NCBI GenBank assembly: GCA_045589455.1
Contig: JAZNPC010000052.1
Coordinates: 1-20,201 of the forward strand
Origin: RGIG990 sp045589455
Lineage (GTDB): Bacteria; Verrucomicrobiota; Kiritimatiellia; RFP12; UBA3636
Reading direction: 5' to 3'
Length of the DNA: 20,201 bases
A model generated the notes under the pieces. It was not told the DNA's origin. It saw only the letters and a list, made by a program, of their open reading frames with translations, and did no database searches. Position numbers and translations under genes: made by a program. Positions 12,187-20,201 of the stretch are shown here, piece after piece; the stretch's first letter is position 1, and every line of letters starts with the position of its first letter.

Positions 12187-14259
12187 TTACGCCATTGTGC
12201 CTGTCATATTGAGGCTATTAAGAATTATTGAGCCATTTTCAACAACAACACCTGCTGCACCACCTGCCGCAAAAGGCATATCTAATGCGAAGTCGGCAAA
12301 ATCACCCATCTTTACATTAAGCTTATTTCCTTTTCGAGAAATTGCTGCTGTATAAGCTACATTATTAAGGTCAGGTGCTTCCTGAGTATAAAGCACTTCC
12401 TTCTTTCCGAAGAATTTGCGATATACTGTAAGCTTGCCATGACCAATTCCTACTGCACAGAAATTGTTTAAGCCATGATAATCAAAAACTATTCCGGCAA
12501 AGTCTGAACCACGAAGGAATATCTCTGCATTTGCATTAACCTCTTTCCAATGCTTGTTGCCTGATATTACTACTGCCGGACCATCACAGCAGCTCATAAT
12601 ATTGCGCCAGCGAATTAAGCTTGCTGAGCAAATCCAACCACCGAATTGCTTTGCTTCACGACAAGGTACATCTTCATTAACAAGAGAAACAGCAAAGCTG
12701 CCATATACATCTGAAGAATGAATTCTTATTGTGCCTTGCTTTTCTAATGCTATACCCATATATGACAGGTATACATTTGCAGGAGCATCAACAACCCACT
12801 TGATTGTTTTGCGCTCACCAACAGCAATCTGCTCGGCAGCACCCTCTGCATAGAAAAGCTTGCGATCTGGCTCTCCATTATACTGGTCACGGTCCATACC
12901 TGCAAAAATACGAACTGTCATTGCTTTAGAGCCAACATTTTCCACATCAAACTCAACTGTGTTGCCAGGATAAACCTGAGGAGTGGATGTTGTATCATAG
13001 CCACCTATTGGATATTTTGTGCGCAAGGTATATTCATGGGAGACACCTACTGCTGCAGCTCCTTTTCCATTTACAGAGGTTATATCGATATATCCATTTA
13101 CGCATTTAATGTCAACTGATGTATTTTCGAACTTACCTAGGTCGTGAGAAACAAATCCCTCCTGAGAACCATATTCAAAGGAATATTTCTTTGTCTCTGG
13201 AATTGGATCATAGCCCATAATTTTTGAGCCAATGCGAGCAACCATTTTTGCAATCTCTAAGCATGAGGTTACACCATAAGTTCCCTCTGAGGTTGGAACA
13301 ACAATTCTATCTGCAACTGGGCCTCGATAGTCGTAATCCTTACAAATTCCATCAAGTCCAACCACAAGTCCCATCACAGCACCAACATTTGCTGCATTGC
13401 AATCCGTGTCCCAGCCTGCTGTGTTAATGATTGTCATTGCTTTATGGAAATTATCTGGAGCATAGCACCATGCCATTACCATAATTGCGTGGTTAGGAAC
13501 AATGTGACAGCCTCCACCAAATTTATCATAGCCGTACTTTTCGAAAATGCGAGCATAGGTTTTTTCCCAATCGCAATCCTCTTTGCTCCACTGGCGAACA
13601 TCTTTATGAATTTGAGTTATGATAGAATCCTCTGGGATAAATTTAATTGCTTCATCAAGCAAGCGCTCCATATTCTTTTCTTCAAAAGCAAGAGAGATAA
13701 GCACTGCTTGAACAACTGCGGCATCCACTGCGGCACCATCGTGAGAAACGCGTGCTGATTTTTTAGCAAGCTTTGCGGCAAGCTCTGGCTTTCCCGGAGC
13801 AACCATACCAAATGCATCAATAAAAATTTGTGCACCAATCTGCTCAGCAACTATTTTTCCGTTAAGAGCGATTGAGCCAGACTCTGGAGATTTATAGCCA
13901 TTCTTTAGACGGAGAAATGCTGTGTTCTCTGTGGAAACACTCATTCCACCCCACCAAAGAATTGACTGATTTTCAAGAATGTAGTTTAGCCACATTTCTC
14001 CAAAGAAATCATCTGGTGTATTTTCATATAGCCCACTATCCTCTAGTGCACGAATAAAGGTAAAGGTTCCTGAAATATCATCATCAGAAACTATCAATGG
14101 CTTTTTACACTTTTCATAAACATAGCCCTCAACTGGACCAAGCACACGAAGAATATGATCCTTCCACCAGCCCTCGAAAGGGCGACCCATATAAACACCT
14201 ATTACTTTACCAAGTACAGAAGCATATACTTGCTCAAGATATTTATTTTCGCACTTCAT
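12187..14259 (-). CDS. ADP-ribosylglycohydrolase-fold protein with C-terminal beta-sandwich
   Basis: 690 aa. The N-terminal region, about 1-350, is an all-helical ADP-ribosylglycohydrolase (DraG/ARH) fold. Its metal-binding signatures are intact: SDDDISGTF (Asp59-61), VSHDGAAVDAA (His173, Asp174) and AGWDTDCNAANVGAVMG (Asp284, Asp286). About 370-500 is a beta-rich linker domain, and about 520-690 a LamG/concanavalin-like sandwich (RGSDFAGIVFDYHGLNNFCAVGIGHG, then VVENGSIILNSLNMTG). Classic ARH enzymes are about 300 aa and remove ADP-ribose from proteins or nucleic acids. The sandwich and the glycosidase/esterase neighbours suggest a sugar substrate instead, which is inference. No signal peptide. 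GGAG lies 8 bp before the ATG; 20 bp separate it from the esterase upstream and 16 bp from the LRR fusion downstream. Confidence 0.8.
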   Translation of the reverse strand: MKCENKYLEQVYASVLGKVIGVYMGRPFEGWWKDHILRVLGPVEGYVYEKCKKPLIVSDDDISGTFTFIRALEDSGLYENTPDDFFGEMWLNYILENQSILWWGGMSVSTENTAFLRLKNGYKSPESGSIALNGKIVAEQIGAQIFIDAFGMVAPGKPELAAKLAKKSARVSHDGAAVDAAVVQAVLISLAFEEKNMERLLDEAIKFIPEDSIITQIHKDVRQWSKEDCDWEKTYARIFEKYGYDKFGGGCHIVPNHAIMVMAWCYAPDNFHKAMTIINTAGWDTDCNAANVGAVMGLVVGLDGICKDYDYRGPVADRIVVPTSEGTYGVTSCLEIAKMVARIGSKIMGYDPIPETKKYSFEYGSQEGFVSHDLGKFENTSVDIKCVNGYIDITSVNGKGAAAVGVSHEYTLRTKYPIGGYDTTSTPQVYPGNTVEFDVENVGSKAMTVRIFAGMDRDQYNGEPDRKLFYAEGAAEQIAVGERKTIKWVVDAPANVYLSYMGIALEKQGTIRIHSSDVYGSFAVSLVNEDVPCREAKQFGGWICSASLIRWRNIMSCCDGPAVVISGNKHWKEVNANAEIFLRGSDFAGIVFDYHGLNNFCAVGIGHGKLTVYRKFFGKKEVLYTQEAPDLNNVAYTAAISRKGNKLNVKMGDFADFALDMPFAAGGAAGVVVENGSIILNSLNMTGTMA

Positions 14260-14279
14260 ATATATTCTCCAATTAAATT

Positions 14280-16310
14280 TTAATAAACCTTTTCATTGTC
14301 TGTTCGGAATGGCTGCAAAGGCAAATTATCTGAGCTATAGATATTTGTAAATGGAGGAAATGCACTCCAAGCATAACGGACTGTTTTTGGTTCAGTAACA
14401 GCTGCTGAAGAAACAAAGATTTCATCCTTGCTTACAAGCTTTGCATCAGCCCATTTATAAACACCGTCTGCTCCAGCAATAGCAAACATGTGCTCACCAA
14501 TTTCTGCTGCATCCTTTAGGTACAAGCCTTCGCCTACATTATTAATTTTTAGTAGCAAGCCACCATCCTGCTCTGATACGCTAGTACAATCTGGACATAG
14601 ATATGGGACATCTTCTCCGTAGGCAATATTTTCTGCACAAGCGAATAGGCGCTTTGCAACATCCCATTTATTTTTAGGATGAATATCTGAGTGATCGCCA
14701 ACATCAATTGTAATGGCTATGCCAACATTATCCATATCCTCAGCAACACGCTTCTGCACTTCACGCAATCCTTGATAGCCTTCGTTGCTTGGTTCAAAAT
14801 CCTTCCAATAATCATCTGGCAAGCGATTAAATGGGCGCTGCTCTTGGAATGCAGAAAGCTGTGTAATGATAAATGGCATTTTTGGATTATTCCAAGCCTT
14901 ACGCCAAGATTCAACAAGTAGCTTATTGTAGCGATAGTAGTTTGCTGGCTCACCAGCATTTGAGCAGCCCTGATACCAAAGGGCTCCTCTTATCTCAAGC
15001 TTTGTCAATGGATGAATCATTGCATTATAAAGACAAGTAGGAACAGAATTTGTAATATTTGTAAAATCAGGTATATGTTCAGGTCTTTGAGGGAAGCATG
15101 AAAAATCGACAACAAATTCCTGTTTTTGTAGCCAGCTGCCCTCTGAAATGCAAACTTTTCCGTAATGACTAAAAGAGCGGATAAAAACCTCACCCATAAA
15201 GCCACCTATGCCCTTGTGGTTTTTGATGCGTACAGCAACGACATGCTTACCCGGTGTTGTGAGAGCCTTATCGACATTGTACTTGCGTGGTGCTTCCCAC
15301 CATTCTCTTGTGCGGCAGGTTGTTTCTCCAATCTTTACTCCATCAAAGAAAACCTCATCCTCATCATTTAGTGCACCAAAATAAACAAACAAATCACTGC
15401 CAGCCCATTCTTCAGAAACCTCGATAATTTTGCGATACCATGCAATACCGGGCACGCGAGATAGAGAAAGCTCCTTAAATGGTTTTTCCTCCCAATCGGA
15501 GGTGTCTGCATCCAGCTTTGTCCACTCAGAAATTGCATGTGCTGAGATTTCTGGGGCATAAGCATTAAAGCGATCAATCCATGCAAAGAATTCATCATCC
15601 CTCTTGAGCTCCTCCTCTGTTTTAACGCGGGGCTCATTGAATCTTGCGCAAGAGGTTTCAAGTGACTCAAGAATTGCTGCTTCACCAGCTGTAACAAAGG
15701 ATTCTTTATCAATCCAAGGCTGAATTATAGATCCACCCCATGAGCTAGAAATAATACCGACGGGAATATCTGGATATTTTTTGCGAAGCATTTGAGCAAA
15801 AAGAAATCCCACACCACTAATTGGTGCAATTCCATCAAAGCTTGTTGCGGATTTCCACTCACAGCATTCTGGCAGCATATCGCATTTTTCAAATTGATTA
15901 ATTGCATGCTTTACATAAAGAAGTCGTAGCTTATCATCCTTTGTGCACTCACAAAGCTTTTTGCCTTCATCACCGAGGCTATAGAATGGGTCTCGCGTCA
16001 AATAAACAGAATACTCCATATTTGATTGACCAGAGCAAACCCAGACCTCACCAATCAAAATATCCTTTATTCTCTTCTCTGCATCGTATTGAGTTTTAAT
16101 AACCATCTCATAAGGGCCTCCTGCTTCCAATGCAGGAAACTCAATTATCCAGCGACCATTTTCATCAGCCACAGCTTCTACGAGATAATCATTCATTTCT
16201 CCACGAATTGTAGTACATGGTGAAGCACAACCCCATACTTTGATTGGGCGATTACGCTGAAAAATCATGTGGTCAGAAAACACATTTGAAACCATAAAGC
16301 TTACATTCAT
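14280..16310 (-). CDS. SGNH carbohydrate esterase, sialate O-acetylesterase type (copy 1)
   Basis: 676-aa esterase of the group annotated sialate O-acetylesterase, similar in architecture to CE20 acetylesterases that deacetylate plant glycans. An N-terminal beta domain (about 1-85: VSNVFSDHMIFQRNRPIKVWG) precedes the split SGNH domain: VWVCSGQSNMEY with nucleophile Ser96, then GIISSSWGGSIIQPW and LWYQGCSNAGE, and VGDHSDIHPKNK with Asp542 and His544. A jelly-roll insert (about 285-385, SDLFVYFGALNDEDEVFFDG) lies between the SGNH halves. No signal peptide, so probably cytoplasmic. AAGGATG lies just upstream of the ATG. It is 27 bp after copy 2 and 20 bp before the ADPRH-like gene. The last 60 residues are almost the same as in copy 2. 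The context argues for acetylated plant oligosaccharides rather than sialic acid. Confidence 0.85.
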   Translation of the reverse strand: MNVSFMVSNVFSDHMIFQRNRPIKVWGCASPCTTIRGEMNDYLVEAVADENGRWIIEFPALEAGGPYEMVIKTQYDAEKRIKDILIGEVWVCSGQSNMEYSVYLTRDPFYSLGDEGKKLCECTKDDKLRLLYVKHAINQFEKCDMLPECCEWKSATSFDGIAPISGVGFLFAQMLRKKYPDIPVGIISSSWGGSIIQPWIDKESFVTAGEAAILESLETSCARFNEPRVKTEEELKRDDEFFAWIDRFNAYAPEISAHAISEWTKLDADTSDWEEKPFKELSLSRVPGIAWYRKIIEVSEEWAGSDLFVYFGALNDEDEVFFDGVKIGETTCRTREWWEAPRKYNVDKALTTPGKHVVAVRIKNHKGIGGFMGEVFIRSFSHYGKVCISEGSWLQKQEFVVDFSCFPQRPEHIPDFTNITNSVPTCLYNAMIHPLTKLEIRGALWYQGCSNAGEPANYYRYNKLLVESWRKAWNNPKMPFIITQLSAFQEQRPFNRLPDDYWKDFEPSNEGYQGLREVQKRVAEDMDNVGIAITIDVGDHSDIHPKNKWDVAKRLFACAENIAYGEDVPYLCPDCTSVSEQDGGLLLKINNVGEGLYLKDAAEIGEHMFAIAGADGVYKWADAKLVSKDEIFVSSAAVTEPKTVRYAWSAFPPFTNIYSSDNLPLQPFRTDNEKVY

Positions 16311-16337
16311 TTAATGCATCCTTTTTAAAAAACAGTT

Positions 16338-18362
16338 TTAATAAAGCTTTTCAGTATCAGTTCTAAATGGCTGCAAAGGGAAGCCATCAGAGCTATAGAT
16401 ATTTGTGAATGGAGAGAAAGCACTCCAAGCATAACGGACAGTTTTTGGTTCAGCAACAGCTGCTGAAGAAACAAAGATTTCATCCTTGCTTACAAGCTTT
16501 GCATCAGCCCATTTATAAACACCATCTGCTCCAGCAATAGCAAACATGTGCTCACCAATTTCTGTTGCATCCTTAATAAATAAGCCATCGCCTACATTTT
16601 TAATTTTTAGTAGCAAGCCACCATCCTTTTCTACAACCACATCAACATCTGGACTTAAATAAGGGACATCCTCACCATAACCAAATTTGCGAGCACAAGC
16701 AAAAAGACGCTTTGCAACATCAAACTTATTTGCTGGATGAATATCTGAGTGGTCACCAATATCAATTGTTACAGCCAAAGCAACATTCTCAACTTCCTCC
16801 GCAACTAGCTTCTGCACCTCACGGATTCTCTGATAGCCTTGATTGTTTGGCTCAAAGTCCTTCCAGTAATCATCTGGCAAGCGGTTCTCCGGACGCTGCT
16901 CTTGGAATCCAGCAAGCTGTGTAATGAAGAATGGCATTTTTGGATTTCTAAATACACCTCTCCACGCCTCAATCAATAGCTTTTGAAGAGTGTAATATTC
17001 TGCGGGCTCACCATTATCAGAGCAGCCTTGATACCAAAGCACACCAGATATTTCTAGCTCAGTTAATGGCTTAACCATAGAATTATATAAGCAGCTAGGA
17101 ATACCATACTCATAGAAAATAAATCCAGGTACTACGCCAGGGCGAGGATCGAGTTTATCCTTGTCTGTAGCAAATTCTCTTTTCTTAAACCAATCTCCAC
17201 TCTTTAAATCAATTTTCTTTTCTGGTGTTGCTGAGAAAACAAACGCATTTCCAGAGAAGCCCCCTGAACCACCATGGTCCTTGAGTCTAACAGAGATTGC
17301 ATGCTTACCGGCCTTAACATATTCAGCAGCCAATGTGTAGCAGCGAGGATATGCCCACCACTCTATTTGATGACAGGTTGTTTCACCAACCTTAATATCA
17401 TCAAAGAAAACCTCATCCTCATCATTAAGAGCTCCAAAGAATACTGAGAGAGATGAGCCCTCCCAATCTGCAGGAATTTCAATCTCTTTTCTATACCAAG
17501 TGATACCTGCAGTTTTTGGTTGTACCATTGTTGAGAACTCGTGCTTCTCCCAATCAGATAAATCCACATCCCTTTGTGCCCATTCAGCAAGAGCTTTTGC
17601 AGATTGCTCAGGTGCATAATTATTAAAGCGTTCAATCCACTCAAAAAAGCTTGCATTTAGTGCCTTTGCTTCTGGGGAAAGACGTGCTTCATCATTTGTG
17701 GCTTTTCTAACCTCCTCCAAGCGTTTAATCGCTGAAGTTATATTTGCCTTTTTAAAATATTCCTCAGGAATCCATGGAGCAATTCTTGTTCCTCCCCAGC
17801 TTGAGCTAATAATACCAACTGGCACAGATGGATCTCGCTGACGAAGCTCCAAACCAAAAAGATAACCAACTGCACTCATCATAGAAAGGCGTTCTGAATC
17901 TGTAGGAAGCGCCCATACACTGCTATCTGGAAGCATATCGCATTCTGTTAAAGGGTTAATAGAATGCTCAACACGGAGAAATCTAAGATTTGTGTCATTT
18001 GCTTCTTCAACAAGCTTCTTACCTTTTTCTCCAAGAGAAATATTATCTGGCTGATAAACAAAAAATTCCATATTAGATTGGCCAGAGCAAAGCCAAACAT
18101 CACCAATCATTACATCTCGAATCTTTTTGGTTACACCATGGCTTGATTTAATAATGATTTCATATGGACCGCCAGCATCAAGAGCCGGAAGAACAACCTC
18201 CCACTTACAATTCTCACCTGTTCTACCACCAGCGCACACTCCATTCATCTCTGCATATACAGCTGTATGTGGTGTTGCAAAACCATTGATGCGAATTGGT
18301 TTATTTCTTTGCAAAACCATGTGGTCCGCAAAGACATTTGAAACAATAAATCCTACGTTCAT
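16338..18362 (-). CDS. SGNH carbohydrate esterase, sialate O-acetylesterase type (copy 2)
   Basis: 674-aa paralogue of the esterase that follows, with the same plan: an N-terminal beta domain (VSNVFADHMVLQRNKPI), catalytic VWLCSGQSNMEFF with Ser96, GIISSSWGGTRIAPW, a jelly-roll insert (about 285-385, SLSVFFGALNDEDEVFFDD), LWYQGCSDNGEPAEYY, and IGDHSDIHPANK with Asp540 and His542. All catalytic residues are retained in both copies, so both are probably active. They diverge most around the substrate-facing loops after GQSNM (FFVYQPDNISLGEKG against YSVYLTRDPFYSLGDEG) and in the insert, which suggests different acetylation sites or glycans. No signal peptide. AAGG precedes the ATG, 12 bp after the GH43 gene. 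Acetyl removal is family knowledge; the precise substrate is unknown. Confidence 0.85.
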   Translation of the reverse strand: MNVGFIVSNVFADHMVLQRNKPIRINGFATPHTAVYAEMNGVCAGGRTGENCKWEVVLPALDAGGPYEIIIKSSHGVTKKIRDVMIGDVWLCSGQSNMEFFVYQPDNISLGEKGKKLVEEANDTNLRFLRVEHSINPLTECDMLPDSSVWALPTDSERLSMMSAVGYLFGLELRQRDPSVPVGIISSSWGGTRIAPWIPEEYFKKANITSAIKRLEEVRKATNDEARLSPEAKALNASFFEWIERFNNYAPEQSAKALAEWAQRDVDLSDWEKHEFSTMVQPKTAGITWYRKEIEIPADWEGSSLSVFFGALNDEDEVFFDDIKVGETTCHQIEWWAYPRCYTLAAEYVKAGKHAISVRLKDHGGSGGFSGNAFVFSATPEKKIDLKSGDWFKKREFATDKDKLDPRPGVVPGFIFYEYGIPSCLYNSMVKPLTELEISGVLWYQGCSDNGEPAEYYTLQKLLIEAWRGVFRNPKMPFFITQLAGFQEQRPENRLPDDYWKDFEPNNQGYQRIREVQKLVAEEVENVALAVTIDIGDHSDIHPANKFDVAKRLFACARKFGYGEDVPYLSPDVDVVVEKDGGLLLKIKNVGDGLFIKDATEIGEHMFAIAGADGVYKWADAKLVSKDEIFVSSAAVAEPKTVRYAWSAFSPFTNIYSSDGFPLQPFRTDTEKLY

Positions 18363-18374
18363 AAGTTTACCTTT

Positions 18375-19970
18375 TTATTTTACTTCGTATGAAAAATTAA
18401 AGAAATCAGCACAGAAATGCTCGCCTGTTAAATCCTGACATGCCATACCGACAAATGGTCCTGTATGACCTTCGTGGCCGATTTCACCATAGGCTTCGTC
18501 CGCCATATTACTGCAGTCTAAATTGCCACCAATATTTTGGAAGCTTTCGCCATCAAGAGAGAAAGAGAATGTAAGAGTTGTATCCTTACGTTCTGCCTTT
18601 AACCATACGTGATTATTTTCTCCAATTAGCACACAGCCTCCCTCAATTGGATTATAGAATTTTAGATTATCACGAACAAGAATGCGAAGTGCGTTTTGAC
18701 CAGATTCCTCATCTTTAGTTAAATACAAATAGAAGAAATTATATGTATCATACATCACAGTAAGACCAGCCATCTGCTGAAGAGTTTCAGGAGAAAATTC
18801 CATTTCGGTTATTGCCGCCATATGGAAATGCTGTATGCGTCGAGCAACTAGCGATTGCTTATTCCATGATGTAATTGACTCATTACCTACAAGCCTTAAG
18901 CAGCCTTTTCTTTCCGTTAGAGAGCCAATTTCCTTTGTGAATGGCAAGCGCAGAGTTTTGAAATGAAGAGGCAATGTAGGTTCATCAAAATCATCAAACA
19001 ATGGGTCTGTTGGAAATTTATATTCTTGCTTATCTACTTCAAACTCTACTGGAGGGACAATGCCACCTGTCTTTAGACGTAGCCAACCATCCTCATTCCA
19101 AAATACTGGAGCAATGCAGGTCTCGCGACCAAGCATAGAGCGACGCTTTTGATTTTCCAGAGTAATTGGTCGACCACAGAGAAACGTTACAAACAAATCG
19201 CCATTAGGGGAATCCACTAGAGCACCATGACCTGTGCGCTGGAGATAGCTTTCTGGATTATGCTTTGCTGTCAAGACTGGTTGTGGATCAACCTCATATT
19301 CACCAAGAAGAGTTTTTGAGCGAGCCATTTGTATGCCATGATAATAGCCAGTTCCACCCTCTGCAACCAAGAGGTAGTAGTAGCCATTATGCTTATACAT
19401 ATGTGGACCTTCTGTTCCACCAGCATAGGTTCCCCTGAAAATGTTGGTTGGCTTACCAATGAGTTTTTTTTCTGTTGGTGAATATTCCTGAATTAGAATA
19501 CCAGCAAAAAAGTTAGTTCCCTCACGATGGTCCCACTTCATATTGAGGAGATATTTTTTACCATCATCATCATGGAATAAAGATGGGTCAAAGCCACTTG
19601 AATTTAGATAAATTGGATCGCTCCATTCTCCGCGAATATCAGTGGTGGTTACAAGATAATTGTGGGTATCTTTTAAGTTGCCGTGAAAATTAGTTACGTT
19701 TGTATAGATTAGATAGAACATACCATCGCAGTATGTTAGACATGGAGCCCAAACACCGCCTGAATTTGGATCACCACGCATATCCAATTGAGATACTCTT
19801 CTTAGAGGGGAAGGCAAATGCTCCCAATTAACTAAATCCTTTGAATGATAAAGCTCTACTCCCCCAAACCACTGGAAGGTAGATGTTGCAAGATAATAAT
19901 CATCGCCCACGCGACAAATAGATGGGTCTGGGTGAAAGCCTGGTAAAATTGGGTTTTTTACTTTTAGCAT
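18375..19970 (-). CDS. xynB: GH43 beta-D-xylosidase / alpha-L-arabinofuranosidase
   Basis: 531-aa GH43 enzyme that cleaves xylose (and often arabinofuranose) from the ends of xylo-oligosaccharides with inversion. The five-bladed catalytic domain (about 1-315) starts NPILPGFHPDPSICRVGDDY. The expected triad is Asp15 (general base, PDPS), Asp128 (GFDPSLF) and Glu187 (general acid, GTEGPH), one residue offset from Selenomonas ruminantium SXA (Asp14, Asp127, Glu186 as I recall them), and the length also matches SXA. The C-terminal beta-sandwich (about 325-531, PTLPLHFKTLRLPFTKEIGS onward) is the standard GH43_11 accessory domain that closes the active site. No signal peptide, so it acts on imported oligosaccharides. 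It is the first gene of the operon, with promoter 19996-20025 and AGGAG 10 bp before the ATG. The enzyme class is sure; the sugar preference is likely. Confidence 0.93.
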   Translation of the reverse strand: MLKVKNPILPGFHPDPSICRVGDDYYLATSTFQWFGGVELYHSKDLVNWEHLPSPLRRVSQLDMRGDPNSGGVWAPCLTYCDGMFYLIYTNVTNFHGNLKDTHNYLVTTTDIRGEWSDPIYLNSSGFDPSLFHDDDGKKYLLNMKWDHREGTNFFAGILIQEYSPTEKKLIGKPTNIFRGTYAGGTEGPHMYKHNGYYYLLVAEGGTGYYHGIQMARSKTLLGEYEVDPQPVLTAKHNPESYLQRTGHGALVDSPNGDLFVTFLCGRPITLENQKRRSMLGRETCIAPVFWNEDGWLRLKTGGIVPPVEFEVDKQEYKFPTDPLFDDFDEPTLPLHFKTLRLPFTKEIGSLTERKGCLRLVGNESITSWNKQSLVARRIQHFHMAAITEMEFSPETLQQMAGLTVMYDTYNFFYLYLTKDEESGQNALRILVRDNLKFYNPIEGGCVLIGENNHVWLKAERKDTTLTFSFSLDGESFQNIGGNLDCSNMADEAYGEIGHEGHTGPFVGMACQDLTGEHFCADFFNFSYEVK

Positions 19971-19995
19971 AAAATTGTTTCTCCTATATAAGGAT

Positions 19996-20025
19996 ATTAT
20001 ACTTTACCTTTGCAAACAATCTCAA
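19996..20025 (-). promoter_or_regulatory. Sigma70-like promoter of the GH43-esterase operon
   Basis: Minus strand TTGAGA (20025-20020) and perfect TATAAT (20001-19996), 18-bp spacing, with a leader of about 20 nt to the GH43 start. A palindrome TTTGCAAA (20009-20016) sits in the spacer and could be part of an operator. Confidence 0.65.
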
Positions 20026-20201
20026 GCACTATAATCAAAAACAGTAGCAAAAAGTTAGAGATGTTTTCTGTAAAATTAAATGCACGATTTAAGAGTTGAA
20101 AAAAAATAAAGGGTTTTTATAGAATTAAGACCGTTGTAAACGTAAAAAAAATAAGTCCCAAATGACAAATTTAGACAAACAAGATTGTGGTTCCTTTACA
20201 A
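20026..20201. other. AT-rich non-coding end of the window
   Basis: Upstream region of the carbohydrate operon. No gene, terminator or RNA is recognised. TTGTAAA (20134-20140) and its inverse TTTACAA (20195-20201) are noted, but they are short and one abuts the window end. Confidence 0.5.

Noticed and set aside
12187..14259. DraG-type nitrogenase regulator
   Set aside because: No nif genes or DraT, and the protein is twice the length of DraG with a carbohydrate-type beta-sandwich tail.
14280..18362. Sialic acid catabolism
   Set aside because: Only the family label says sialate. No neuraminidase, lyase or epimerase is present, and the neighbours point to plant glycans.

Overview
The window looks like chromosomal DNA from a Gram-negative, plant-fibre-degrading anaerobe, probably of gut or rumen. 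An outer-membrane FadL-type porin shows the Gram-negative envelope. The secreted Gly-rich protein, the hairpin- and repeat-rich spacers and the mix of genes would fit the PVC group (Kiritimatiellota, Lentisphaerota or Verrucomicrobiota); that placement is an inference, not proven here. Every recognisable gene lies on the minus strand. Most starts have a purine-rich Shine-Dalgarno sequence, and several transcription units have readable sigma70-like promoters.

Layout, left to right: (1) 1-133 is the 5' end of what looks like a group II (class C-like) intron running out of the window, placed immediately after the intrinsic terminator (141-170) of a FadL/OmpP1-family outer-membrane protein gene (200-1483). 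(2) 1484-2071 is non-coding and full of short GC-rich hairpins and degenerate 'GGAGACRCAGAGG' repeats. (3) 2100-7900 is a five-gene operon, transcribed in the order cimA (citramalate synthase), rhaB (rhamnulokinase, 4-bp overlap), two tandem PHP-domain metallohydrolases, and a small Cys-motif protein of unknown function, ending at a strong hairpin (2072-2094). (4) 7966-9525 is a decaying accessory strip: GC hairpins, a RhuM-family gene broken by one frameshift, an 18-bp inverted repeat with a third internal copy upstream of it, and a composite repeat block. (5) 9572-10333 is a secreted Gly-rich protein with its own promoter and terminator hairpin. (6) 10572-19970 is a tightly packed five-gene carbohydrate operon, transcribed in the order GH43 beta-xylosidase, two paralogous SGNH 'sialate O-acetylesterase'-type esterases, an ADP-ribosylglycohydrolase-fold protein with a beta-sandwich tail, and a leucine-rich-repeat/GH29-like fusion. 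A good promoter lies at 19996-20025.

How the genes may work together: the carbohydrate operon reads as a cytoplasmic finishing line for imported, acetylated, xylose-containing oligosaccharides. No enzyme in it has a visible signal peptide. The esterases would remove acetyl groups, GH43 would release xylose or arabinose, and the GH29-like and ADPRH-like proteins would act on further decorations. No transporter, SusC/D pair or regulator is in the window. The cimA-rhaB-PHP operon mixes isoleucine precursor synthesis with rhamnulose phosphorylation and has no obvious single logic. The two least explained items are the PHP pair with its Cys-motif partner, and the LRR-GH29 and ADPRH-sandwich proteins.
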